NCBI GenBank assembly: GCA_023394035.1
Contig: JAEXBK010000045.1
Coordinates: 1-5,703 of the forward strand
Length of the DNA stretch: 5,703 nucleotides
Direction: 5' to 3'
Source of the DNA: Bacillota bacterium
Lineage (GTDB): Bacteria; Bacillota; Clostridia; Peptostreptococcales; Anaerovoracaceae
Notes under the pieces: model-generated
Told to the model about the DNA's origin: nothing
Database searches by the model: none
The model's input: only the letters and a program-made list of their open reading frames with translations
Part shown: piece after piece, positions 1 through 5,703 of the stretch
Layout of the letters: each line of letters starts with the position of its first letter
Numbering within the stretch: position 1 is the stretch's first letter
Position numbers and translations under genes: made by a program

Positions 1-480
1 CTTATAACCCAGGTGGCGGGGCGGGCAGGCAGGGGAAATAAGAAGGGGCATGTAATTGTCCAGACATACGATCCCGAAAACTTTGCGGTCAGAGGAGCCG
101 TAGATAACGATTACAAGGGATTTTACGAGACTGAAGACCAATACCGAAGGCTGATGGATTATCCTCCTTATTCGGATCTGATACTCGTTGAATTTATACA
201 CGGCAAATCAGGTGTTTCTGAAGCCGCAGCGAATGCATGCAGAGAATACATCTTGTCAAAACGCATATCAGATAATCCCGAAGATATATTCAACCCGAAA
301 AAGGCTGATATCTTCAAAGGCAAAAAGGGTAATAAATTCAAAGTAAACCTATTGATAAAAAGTCGTAGCGGATTAAGAAACGAATATATGCACTATCTGT
401 CGAGATTTGTCGAAAAACAGATGCAGACAGCAGGTGACATGAGCATCGTTATAGACGTAAATCCGTACAGCATATACTAA
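1..480 (+). CDS. priA: PriA, primosomal replication restart helicase (3' part only)
   Basis: This is the last 159 residues of PriA, the superfamily 2 DNA helicase that recognises stalled forks and reloads the replicative helicase. The reading frame is open to the first base, so the 5' end lies outside the window. The in-frame GTG at 13 is not a start, because it falls inside helicase motif VI (QVAGRAGRG, fragment residues 4-12), which binds ATP through its arginines. Other PriA signatures follow: GHVIVQTYDPEN (16-27), the YPPYSDL segment (54-60), LLIK (117-120) and the typical ending DVNPYSIY. The C-terminal domain is somewhat divergent: the Pro-Ala-Pro-like stretch usually seen before the conserved LLIK strand reads as a lysine-rich segment here. 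The zinc-binding cysteines would lie upstream and cannot be checked. It leads directly into def, as in Bacillus and Clostridium. The identification is secure. Confidence 0.96.
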   Translation, partial: LITQVAGRAGRGNKKGHVIVQTYDPENFAVRGAVDNDYKGFYETEDQYRRLMDYPPYSDLILVEFIHGKSGVSEAAANACREYILSKRISDNPEDIFNPKKADIFKGKKGNKFKVNLLIKSRSGLRNEYMHYLSRFVEKQMQTAGDMSIVIDVNPYSIY

Positions 481-487
481 AAGAATG

Positions 488-493
488 AAAGGA
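488..493 (+). promoter_or_regulatory. Ribosome binding site that sets the def start
   Basis: AAAGGA lies 6 bases before the ATG at 500. Two earlier in-frame ATGs, at 485 and 494, have no purine-rich site at a suitable distance: the ATG at 485 has only AAAAG between it and the priA stop, and the ATG at 494 directly abuts this site. The site therefore favours 500 as the true start. Confidence 0.7.
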
Positions 494-499
494 ATGACA

Positions 500-985
500 A
501 TGGCGCTTAGAAATATTGTAACGGAAGAGGATCCTATCCTCAGAAAGACGTGCAGAGAAATAACAGAAATAACTCCGAGAATAAGAGAAACTCTTGCAGA
601 TATGTTAGAAACGATGAGACAGGAAGCAGGCGTTGGAATTGCAGCTCCACAGGTAGGTGTAATGCGCAGAATGTTCATTGCGGAGCCTGAGCCTGAAAGA
701 GTTTACTATATGATCAATCCGGTGATATATGATGAAGAAGGCACTCAGACGGCAGATGAAGGCTGCTTGTCTGTACCGGGACTTATAGGAACTGTCGAAA
801 GACCGGAAAAAATCAAAATCAGAGCACTTGACCTTGACGGTAAAGAACAGGAATACGAATTTGAAGGCTTTGATGCACGCGTGATGTGCCACGAGAACGA
901 TCACCTTAACGGAATTCTCTATACGGACAAAGCCGAAAATGTAAGACAGCCTGAGTCCATAGAGGATGAAGAGGAAGATATATGA
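500..985 (+). CDS. def: Peptide deformylase
   Basis: This metallo-enzyme removes the N-formyl group from the first methionine of new proteins as they leave the ribosome. It is 161 residues long from ATG 500, normal for the family. All three family motifs are present: GVGIAAPQ (residues 44-51), EGCLS (87-91) with metal ligand Cys89, and HENDH (131-135) with metal ligands His131 and His135 and catalytic Glu132. The start at 500 gives MALRNIV, the usual N-terminus of firmicute deformylases, and has a well-placed AAAGGA. Starting at 485 would add only MKGMT. The protein ends in a short acidic tail (EDEEEDI), which is not part of the catalytic core. It follows priA after 19 bases, and its stop overlaps the fmt start by 4 bases, so it is probably translationally coupled to the enzyme that adds the group it removes. 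Identification is secure; the start is likely but not proven. Confidence 0.97.
   Translation: MALRNIVTEEDPILRKTCREITEITPRIRETLADMLETMRQEAGVGIAAPQVGVMRRMFIAEPEPERVYYMINPVIYDEEGTQTADEGCLSVPGLIGTVERPEKIKIRALDLDGKEQEYEFEGFDARVMCHENDHLNGILYTDKAENVRQPESIEDEEEDI
982..985 (+). other. ATGA overlap joining def and fmt
   Basis: The fmt start (ATG at 982-984) overlaps the def stop (TGA at 983-985). A GAGGA at 971-975, inside the acidic-tail codons of def, lies 6 bases before the fmt ATG and can serve as its ribosome binding site. Such overlaps usually indicate translational coupling, here between the enzymes that remove and add the formyl group. Confidence 0.8.
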
Positions 986-1911
986 AAATAGTTTTTATGG
1001 GAACGCCGGACTTTGCCGTCCCTTCTCTGAAAGCTCTTGTATCTGAAGGACATGAAGTCGTGCTTGCCGTTACACAGCCGGACAGGAAGGGGAACCGAGG
1101 CAAAATGACTCCTCCGCCTGTTAAGCTTGCGGCAGAGGCTCTTGGCATAGAAGTCGTACAGCCGCAGCAGGTAAAGGGAAATACGGATCTCATAAAGAGG
1201 CTTGCAGAGATAAAGCCTGATGTAATTGCCGTAGCGGCTTACGGGCGTATACTTCCCAAAGATATTCTTGATATACCCGAATCAGGCTGCATAAACATTC
1301 ATGCTTCGCTGCTTCCTGAGTACAGAGGAGCATCTCCGATACACAGCGCTATACTGAACGGAGATGAAGAAGCCGGCGTTACCATAATGCAGATGGCAGA
1401 AGGTCTTGATACGGGGGATATGCTGTCATCGGTCTCTATTCCGATAGACGGAATGAACTATACGGAGCTTTCGGAAAGGCTTGCAGAAGCGGGCGGGAAG
1501 CTGCTATGTGATGTTCTTACTGAAATATCAAAAGGAAGCGTAGCCCCGGTAAAGCAGGATGAATCAAAGGCTACGTTTACAGGTATAATAAAAAAGGAAG
1601 ACGGAAGAATCAATTTTGAGGCCATGTCTTCTCGGCAGATAGAAAGAATGTTAAGGGCATATCATGTATGGCCCGGTGTATACTGTACATACAAAGACGA
1701 TATACTCAAAGTCAAAGGTGCGAGGGCGTGTGAGGACGACCGTGAAGGAAAACCGGGAGAGATCGTCAGCGTCTCCGATTCCGGAATATGCGTTAAATGC
1801 GCGCAAGGAACGCTTCTGATAACGGAGCTTCAGCTTCCGGGGAAAAAAACGATGCCGGTTTCGGATTTCCTAAGAGGAAATCATATTGAGGCGGGCATGC
1901 TTCTTAAATAA
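982..1911 (+). CDS. fmt: Methionyl-tRNA formyltransferase
   Basis: The enzyme transfers a formyl group from 10-formyl-tetrahydrofolate to the amino group of Met on initiator tRNA, in the cytoplasm. At 309 residues it is full length for the family. The N-terminal Rossmann-type domain opens with MKIVFMGTPDFAVPSL. A PDRKGNRGK loop (residues 33-41) corresponds to the segment that contacts the tRNA acceptor stem. The catalytic triad is visible as Asn105 and His107 (INIHASLLPEYRGA) plus Asp143 (GLDTGD). The C-terminal OB-fold-like domain, which binds tRNA, begins near residue 205 (KKEDGRINF) and includes RAYHVWPG (225-232), where the more usual Pro before WPG is Val. The start is fixed by the strong N-terminal signature and the GAGGA site. 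It overlaps def by 4 bases and is followed 11 bases later by the peptidase gene. Very high confidence. Confidence 0.98.
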   Translation: MKIVFMGTPDFAVPSLKALVSEGHEVVLAVTQPDRKGNRGKMTPPPVKLAAEALGIEVVQPQQVKGNTDLIKRLAEIKPDVIAVAAYGRILPKDILDIPESGCINIHASLLPEYRGASPIHSAILNGDEEAGVTIMQMAEGLDTGDMLSSVSIPIDGMNYTELSERLAEAGGKLLCDVLTEISKGSVAPVKQDESKATFTGIIKKEDGRINFEAMSSRQIERMLRAYHVWPGVYCTYKDDILKVKGARACEDDREGKPGEIVSVSDSGICVKCAQGTLLITELQLPGKKTMPVSDFLRGNHIEAGMLLK

Positions 1912-1917
1912 AGGAGG
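1911..1917 (+). promoter_or_regulatory. Strong ribosome binding site of the yugP-like gene
   Basis: AAGGAGG is a near-perfect complement to the 16S rRNA 3' end and ends 5 bases before the ATG at 1923. Its first base is the last base of the fmt stop codon. It is the strongest such site in the window, so this gene is probably translated efficiently and independently of fmt. Confidence 0.85.
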
Positions 1918-1922
1918 TTAAT

Positions 1923-2624
1923 ATGTTTTACGATTCTACTATAATTTTGCTTTTACCGGCTATTCTTTTGTCATTTTGGGCAAGTGCAAGGGTAAAATCA
2001 ACATTCGCTAAATTTTCACAGGTGAGAAACTCGAGGAATATTACCGGTGCACAGGCGGCAAGAATGATGCTCGATGCAAACGGTCTTAATTCTGTTCAGA
2101 TACGACAGGTTGGAGGACATCTTACGGATCATTACAATCCGAAGGACAGAACACTTAATCTTTCGGCATCTGTTTGTAATGCATCGTCGATAGGTGCTGT
2201 TGCCGTGGCATGTCATGAGGCAGGTCATGCGGTGCAGCATGCAAACGCATATACTCCTCTCACATTCAGAAACAGCATCGTGCCTATAGTAAACTTTGCA
2301 TCAAGCCTGACATGGATATTCATAATGATAGGCTTCGGTCTCATATCTTCGGCAAATACGAATGTAATGGGCAATATGCTTCTCAATATAGGGATTATCG
2401 CATTTTTGATAGTTGTAGTTTTTCATCTTGTAACGCTTCCTGTGGAATTTAATGCGAGCCGCAGGGCAATAGAGTATATAGAAACGCAGAATGTCGTATC
2501 AGGAGATGAAGTTGCGGGGTGCAGAAAAGTTCTTAATGCGGCTGCGCTTACTTACGTTGCTGCTGCTGCGACAGCTCTTGCCAATCTTGCAAGAATACTT
2601 ATCATAAGAGGGCGTAACAGATAA
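1923..2624 (+). CDS. yugP: Membrane zinc metallopeptidase, YugP family
   Basis: This is a predicted integral membrane zinc peptidase of the Zn_peptidase_2 family, whose best-known name is B. subtilis YugP. It has 233 residues, close to the family length. The sequence shows the zinc motif HEAGH (residues 98-102, with Glu99 as the likely catalytic base) and a downstream PVEFNASRRA segment (173-182), whose Glu175 is the probable third zinc ligand. A TDHYNPKDRTLNLS segment (68-81) precedes the zinc site and is typical of the family. Hydrophobic stretches suggest about four membrane helices, near residues 5-22, 118-142, 152-173 and 206-228. The last is very alanine-rich. There is no cleavable signal peptide; the first helix looks like an anchor. 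It sits between fmt and rsmB, an arrangement I associate with Clostridia, and shares one base with rsmB. Its substrate and physiological role are unknown. The family call is firm; the function beyond a peptidase is not. Confidence 0.93.
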   Translation: MFYDSTIILLLPAILLSFWASARVKSTFAKFSQVRNSRNITGAQAARMMLDANGLNSVQIRQVGGHLTDHYNPKDRTLNLSASVCNASSIGAVAVACHEAGHAVQHANAYTPLTFRNSIVPIVNFASSLTWIFIMIGFGLISSANTNVMGNMLLNIGIIAFLIVVVFHLVTLPVEFNASRRAIEYIETQNVVSGDEVAGCRKVLNAAALTYVAAAATALANLARILIIRGRNR

Positions 2625-2626
2625 TG
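2622..2626 (+). other. TAATG junction joining yugP-like gene and rsmB
   Basis: The TAA stop of the peptidase gene and the ATG of rsmB share one base (2624). The only purine-rich site upstream, AAGAGGG at 2606-2612, is 11 bases away, rather far for efficient initiation. This suggests rsmB is translated mainly by ribosomes that terminate on the upstream gene and restart. Confidence 0.7.
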
Positions 2627-3907
2627 GATCAAAACCGGAAAGCCGCATTTCTTGCACTAAAAGCAATAGAAAAGGACTCTTCATTTTCAAACCTTGAGAT
2701 TGCGTCTGTTATACGAAAGCTGAATCCGGATTCTCCGGCATTTATTCGAGAGCTGATATACGGGACACTCGAAAACAGGTTGTATCTTGATTATTTTTTA
2801 GATAGAATAGTTTCAAAAGGAATCAAGTCGTTAAAAAGCGACATGCTTGTTCTTCTCCGGATGGGGATTTATCAGCTGATGTTTATGGATTCCGTGCCTG
2901 AATATGCAGCCGTAAGCGAGACTGTTGAGCTTGCAAAAAAATATTTCAGAGGCAGAGCCGGATTTGTAAACGGAGTAATGCGAGGCTTCATCAGAAGGAA
3001 GGACGACATATCTTTGCCGGAACGAGGAAAGGATAGTATCAACTATCTTTCTGTAAGATATTCATGCATACCTGAAACCGTCAAGCTTTTGATGGATCAG
3101 TACGGCTTAGGTAATACCGAAAAATTCCTTGATTTTGCGAACAAGCCGGCTAAGATGAATTTGAGGGTGAAGCTTACAAAGCTCTCTCCTAAAGAAGCAT
3201 CTGATGAGCTCAAGCTAATAGGCTGCGACACGGAGCCGTCAAGGATAAGCGAAAGGATTCTTATTGCCTCAGGCGGAGATGTTCTCGAATCGGAATTATA
3301 CAAAAACGGCATGATCTCAGTCCAAAGCGAAGAATCGTGTTTCATTGCGGATATGATGAACGCTTTACCGGGCGAGACTATAATTGATGTTTGTGCGGCT
3401 CCGGGCGGAAAGACGTGCGCAATGGCGGAATCTATGAACGACAAGGGCAGGATTATCGCATTTGATAAATACGAAAAAAGAGTAGCACTTATAGAAAAAG
3501 AAGCAGAACGCCTCAATCTTTCATGTATAGAAGGCTTTGCAGCAGATTCAACCGTATATAACGAAGTCTTTGAACAGTGTGCGGACGGAGTGCTCGTTGA
3601 TGCTCCGTGCAGCGGACTAGGCGTAATACGGAGAAAACCGGAGATAAAATACAAGTCGTTTGCGGAAAACGGCAAGGAGCTTGCTGATATTCAGTACAAA
3701 ATACTATGTAATGCCGCACGCTATGTAAAGCCGGGCGGAAGACTTGTATACAGTACATGTACCGTAAACCGCACAGAAAACGAAGATGTCATAATGCGCT
3801 TCATGGACGGAAACGACGAATATTTATTGGAGCGTAAGCTTTGCCTTAACCCGTGGGATACAGGCACAGACGGGTTCTTTGCGGCGCTTTTAATCAGAAA
3901 AAATTAA
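2624..3907 (+). CDS. rsmB: 16S rRNA (cytosine-967-C5) methyltransferase RsmB
   Basis: RsmB (also called Sun or Fmu) uses S-adenosylmethionine to methylate C967 of 16S rRNA, near the P site. At 427 residues it matches the usual length. Residues 1 to about 130 form a NusB-like RNA-binding domain, with RELIYGTLENR (42-52) and a VNGVMRGF segment (115-122). The Rossmann methyltransferase domain follows: DVCAAPGGKT (255-264) binds the cofactor, DAPCSGLG (326-333) carries Cys329 of motif IV, and YSTCT (376-380) carries Cys379, the motif VI nucleophile in this enzyme class. The end DGFFAALL (416-423) is also typical. Both cysteines being present distinguishes an active RNA m5C methyltransferase from a degenerate copy. 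It overlaps the peptidase gene by one base, and 29 bases separate it from the phosphatase gene. In many relatives rlmN comes next, but here it does not. A paralogue such as RsmF is unlikely given the NusB domain. Confidence 0.96.
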   Translation: MDQNRKAAFLALKAIEKDSSFSNLEIASVIRKLNPDSPAFIRELIYGTLENRLYLDYFLDRIVSKGIKSLKSDMLVLLRMGIYQLMFMDSVPEYAAVSETVELAKKYFRGRAGFVNGVMRGFIRRKDDISLPERGKDSINYLSVRYSCIPETVKLLMDQYGLGNTEKFLDFANKPAKMNLRVKLTKLSPKEASDELKLIGCDTEPSRISERILIASGGDVLESELYKNGMISVQSEESCFIADMMNALPGETIIDVCAAPGGKTCAMAESMNDKGRIIAFDKYEKRVALIEKEAERLNLSCIEGFAADSTVYNEVFEQCADGVLVDAPCSGLGVIRRKPEIKYKSFAENGKELADIQYKILCNAARYVKPGGRLVYSTCTVNRTENEDVIMRFMDGNDEYLLERKLCLNPWDTGTDGFFAALLIRKN

Positions 3908-3924
3908 GCAGGCATAATTGAAGT

Positions 3925-3931
3925 AAAGGAG
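3925..3931 (+). promoter_or_regulatory. Ribosome binding site of the phosphatase gene
   Basis: AAAGGAG ends 5 bases before the ATG at 3937, in the 29-base gap after rsmB. This is the largest gap in the window. It is too short to hold a complete promoter, and I see neither a terminator hairpin nor any remnant of another gene in it. Confidence 0.8.
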
Positions 3932-3936
3932 AATCC

Positions 3937-4668
3937 ATGGTGGATTTAGGATTTAAGACCGATAAAGGAGTAAAACGAAGCAATAACGAAGATGCTTTTT
4001 TCATACTTAGAAAAGAATCCGTATTTATCGTGGCAGACGGGGTCGGAGGTAATCGCTCAGGCGAAATTGCAAGCCGTACTGCGGTAAACGAGGTGGCTCA
4101 ATATATTGAGGAGGGCCCGGAAAAGTCCATGAGTGGAGAAGAGGTACTCAGAGAAGCGGTAGAGCGGGCAAATTACAGAGTATATGATCTTTCGCAGCGC
4201 TATGAGGAAAATCATGGTATGGCTACGACTATGGTAATAGCCTTGCTGCGCGGAAAAAATATGTATATAGCAAATGTAGGTGACAGCAGAGCATATCTGT
4301 ACCGCAAAGGTGAGCTTAAGCAGATTTCCGTGGATCATACATACGTTAACGAGCTTGTAAAGGCGGGAGTTATATCAGCGGACGAGGCGAAGCATCATAT
4401 CGACAAAAATATGATAACAAAGGCAGTGGGCGCGGAGAATGTTATAAGTCCTGACATATTCAAAATAAAAATAAAAGAAGACGATTGTATACTGCTCTGT
4501 ACGGACGGCCTTTACGGAGAACTGTCGGATACGGAGATAAAGCGAACCTTCGATAAGAACATGAGCATGACGGACACGGTAAACTTACTTGTGGATGCAG
4601 CAAACGAAAACGGTGGCGGCGATAACATAACCGCAATCTGTATCAGGGTAATGGAGGACGAAAAATAA
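3937..4668 (+). CDS. prpC: PP2C-type Ser/Thr protein phosphatase (PrpC/Stp)
   Basis: This soluble, metal-dependent PP2C phosphatase removes phosphate from Ser/Thr residues. Its relatives reverse the work of the PASTA kinase encoded next door and dephosphorylate the kinase itself. At 243 residues it is full length. Metal-site and core motifs appear in order: RSNNED (residues 14-19, with Glu18 and Asp19), ADGVGG (33-38, Asp34), ANVGDSRAY (112-120, Asp116), DHTYV (133-137), LCTDGL (187-192, Asp190) and GGGDNIT (226-232, Asp229). All metal-coordinating acidic residues are intact. The usual MGTT motif reads MATT (95-98), a mild variant. There is no membrane segment. The start at 3937 has a good AAAGGAG, and the N-terminus aligns with the family. 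The stop shares one base with the kinase start, so the opposing enzymes are likely made in a fixed ratio. Equivalent names are prpC in Bacillus and stp elsewhere. Confidence 0.96.
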   Translation: MVDLGFKTDKGVKRSNNEDAFFILRKESVFIVADGVGGNRSGEIASRTAVNEVAQYIEEGPEKSMSGEEVLREAVERANYRVYDLSQRYEENHGMATTMVIALLRGKNMYIANVGDSRAYLYRKGELKQISVDHTYVNELVKAGVISADEAKHHIDKNMITKAVGAENVISPDIFKIKIKEDDCILLCTDGLYGELSDTEIKRTFDKNMSMTDTVNLLVDAANENGGGDNITAICIRVMEDEK

Positions 4669-4670
4669 TG
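4666..4670 (+). other. TAATG junction joining phosphatase and kinase genes
   Basis: The TAA stop of the phosphatase gene and the ATG of the kinase gene share base 4668. A GGAGG at 4653-4657, inside phosphatase codons, lies 10 bases before the ATG. Both features point to coupled translation of the phosphatase and kinase. Confidence 0.8.
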
Positions 4671-5703
4671 AGTAAATTACTTGCGGGAAGATATGAACTG
4701 GTCGAGAAGATCGGTGAAGGCGGAATGGCGGTGGTTTACAAGTCAAAAGACAGACTTCTAAACAGATATGTTGCCATAAAAATACTTAGACCTGAATATA
4801 CAAGCGACGAACAATTCGTAGAGAGCTTCAAGAATGAATCTCAGGCTGCGGCAGGTCTTCAGCATCCTAATATAGTAGCAGTATATGACGTAGGAAAATC
4901 GGGAAATATAAACTACATAGTCATGGAGCTCATAGAGGGAAGACCTTTGTCTGATATAATAAGCGAAAAAGGCTCTCTTGACTATAAATTTACAATAGAA
5001 GTGGCAAAGCAGATGGCATCTGCTCTTTCACTTGCTCACAAGCATAGAATAATACACCGCGATGTAAAACCGCACAACATACTGATTACGGAAGGCGGAA
5101 CGGCAAAGCTCACGGATTTCGGTATAGCAAAAGCTGTAAGCAGCTCAACAATGGTTGCGGAAACAAGTAAGATCATAGGCTCCGTTCATTATTTTTCACC
5201 TGAGCAGGCGAGAGGATCATATGTAGACGAAAGATCCGACATATATTCGCTCGGTATAGTCATGTATGAAATGCTGACAGGACGAGTTCCTTTTGACGGA
5301 GAAAGTCCTGTGCAAGTTGCTCTTAAACACATAAACGAGGAGATAATACCGCCATCAAAGCTCGCAAAGAACATTCCACCGTCGCTTGAAAAGATAATAC
5401 TTAAGGCGACAGACAAGTATCAGGCTAACCGATACAGAAATGCGGATGAGCTTCATGAGGATCTTATAAATATAGAGTTTCTCTCGCAGATGCTTGGCGA
5501 AAAGGTGCTTGCAGGCGGTGCGTCCGGAAGATCCGTATCTATTGAGGCGGATAACAAAGAAAAGACAAATATCGCACGTAAAACTCCTGAAAAGGATGCT
5601 GTGTCCGTATCAACGCCAAGAAGCAGAAAACCTTTGCCGGAGGGAAATGACGCGGAAAAGAAAAGTAAGAAAAAAATGTATATGATACTCGGCGGAGCAG
5701 GCG
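4668..5703 (+). CDS. prkC: PrkC-type membrane Ser/Thr protein kinase (5' part only)
   Basis: The first 345 residues of a PASTA-type (PrkC/PknB) kinase; the frame is still open at the window end. The eukaryotic-like kinase domain spans roughly residues 8-270 and looks active: glycine loop GEGGMAVVY (16-24), ATP lysine Lys38 (VAIKIL), helix C Glu57, catalytic HRDVKPHN (130-137, Asp132), DFG (150-152), an activation loop rich in Ser/Thr (158-167) and GSVHYFSPEQARG (171-183), a signature of this subfamily. A charged linker of about 65 residues follows. It contains Thr-Pro sites (TPEKD, STPRSRK) and ends in a lysine cluster (331-336). A hydrophobic run then starts (MYMILGGAG), which must be the beginning of the single membrane helix. 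The extracellular PASTA repeats that bind peptidoglycan fragments in relatives would lie beyond the window and are inferred, not seen. In relatives the kinase targets translation factors and cell-wall regulators. Confidence 0.95.
   Translation, partial: MSKLLAGRYELVEKIGEGGMAVVYKSKDRLLNRYVAIKILRPEYTSDEQFVESFKNESQAAAGLQHPNIVAVYDVGKSGNINYIVMELIEGRPLSDIISEKGSLDYKFTIEVAKQMASALSLAHKHRIIHRDVKPHNILITEGGTAKLTDFGIAKAVSSSTMVAETSKIIGSVHYFSPEQARGSYVDERSDIYSLGIVMYEMLTGRVPFDGESPVQVALKHINEEIIPPSKLAKNIPPSLEKIILKATDKYQANRYRNADELHEDLINIEFLSQMLGEKVLAGGASGRSVSIEADNKEKTNIARKTPEKDAVSVSTPRSRKPLPEGNDAEKKSKKKMYMILGGAG

Noticed and set aside
13..480. A complete 155-residue gene starting at GTG 13
   Set aside because: The frame is open back to base 1 and the GTG encodes the Val of PriA helicase motif VI (QVAGRAGRG). 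It is an internal codon of a truncated gene, not a start.
1676..1694. TGTATACTGTACATACA, a partly symmetric repeat considered as a regulator binding site
   Set aside because: It lies in the middle of fmt, far from any gene start, and encodes the ordinary VYCTYK stretch. Only short, imperfect symmetry is present.
2536..2585. Run of GCT/GCG-like triplets considered as a triplet repeat
   Set aside because: It encodes the alanine-rich last membrane helix of the peptidase. The codons vary and there is no exact tandem repeat.
3097..3675. A 192-codon open frame on the minus strand inside rsmB
   Set aside because: It lies wholly opposite a gene with all RsmB motifs, and its translation shows no recognisable domain. 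It is a shadow of the rsmB codon pattern.
3753..3762. Perfect 10-base palindrome GTACATGTAC, considered as an operator
   Set aside because: It encodes part of the invariant YSTCT motif of RsmB, so codon constraint explains it. The next start is about 175 bases downstream and no promoter elements accompany it.
5494..5685. A 63-codon + strand open frame inside the kinase gene
   Set aside because: It overlaps the kinase reading frame in another phase, and its highly basic translation resembles no family I know. The kinase frame continues through it to the window end.

Overview
This window is one strand-uniform, tightly packed block of seven housekeeping genes, all on the + strand. It comes from the chromosome of a Firmicute, most likely an anaerobic member of the Clostridia. 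Three things point there. The gene order (priA, def, fmt, rsmB, PP2C phosphatase, PASTA-type kinase) is the classic Bacillus/Clostridium arrangement. A yugP-type membrane zinc peptidase sits between fmt and rsmB, an arrangement I associate with Clostridia. Codon use favours ATA for Ile and AGA/AGG for Arg, with strong AAGGAGG-like ribosome binding sites. The exact genus cannot be read from the sequence.

Layout: 1-480 is the 3' end of priA (replication restart helicase), cut by the window edge. Then come def (500-985, peptide deformylase), fmt (982-1911, methionyl-tRNA formyltransferase), the yugP-like membrane peptidase (1923-2624), rsmB (2624-3907, 16S rRNA m5C967 methyltransferase), a PrpC/Stp-type PP2C phosphatase (3937-4668), and the kinase half of a PrkC-type membrane Ser/Thr kinase (4668 to the window end, cut just as its transmembrane helix begins). 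The longest gap between genes is 29 bases. Three junctions overlap by 1 or 4 bases. I see no terminator and no convincing promoter inside, so the block reads as part of one operon whose promoter lies upstream of the window.

How the genes work together: fmt adds the formyl group to initiator Met-tRNA and def removes it from new proteins, so these two are a matched pair. rsmB modifies the decoding centre of 16S rRNA. The phosphatase and kinase form an opposing pair that in relatives tunes cell-wall synthesis, dormancy exit and translation factors. The peptidase has the catalytic motif of its family, but its substrate is not known.

All seven genes belong to known families with their key residues intact. 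I found no undescribed system. The most useful observations are the absence of rlmN from its usual place between rsmB and the phosphatase, the unexplained membrane peptidase in a translation operon, and the repeated TAATG stop/start junctions.
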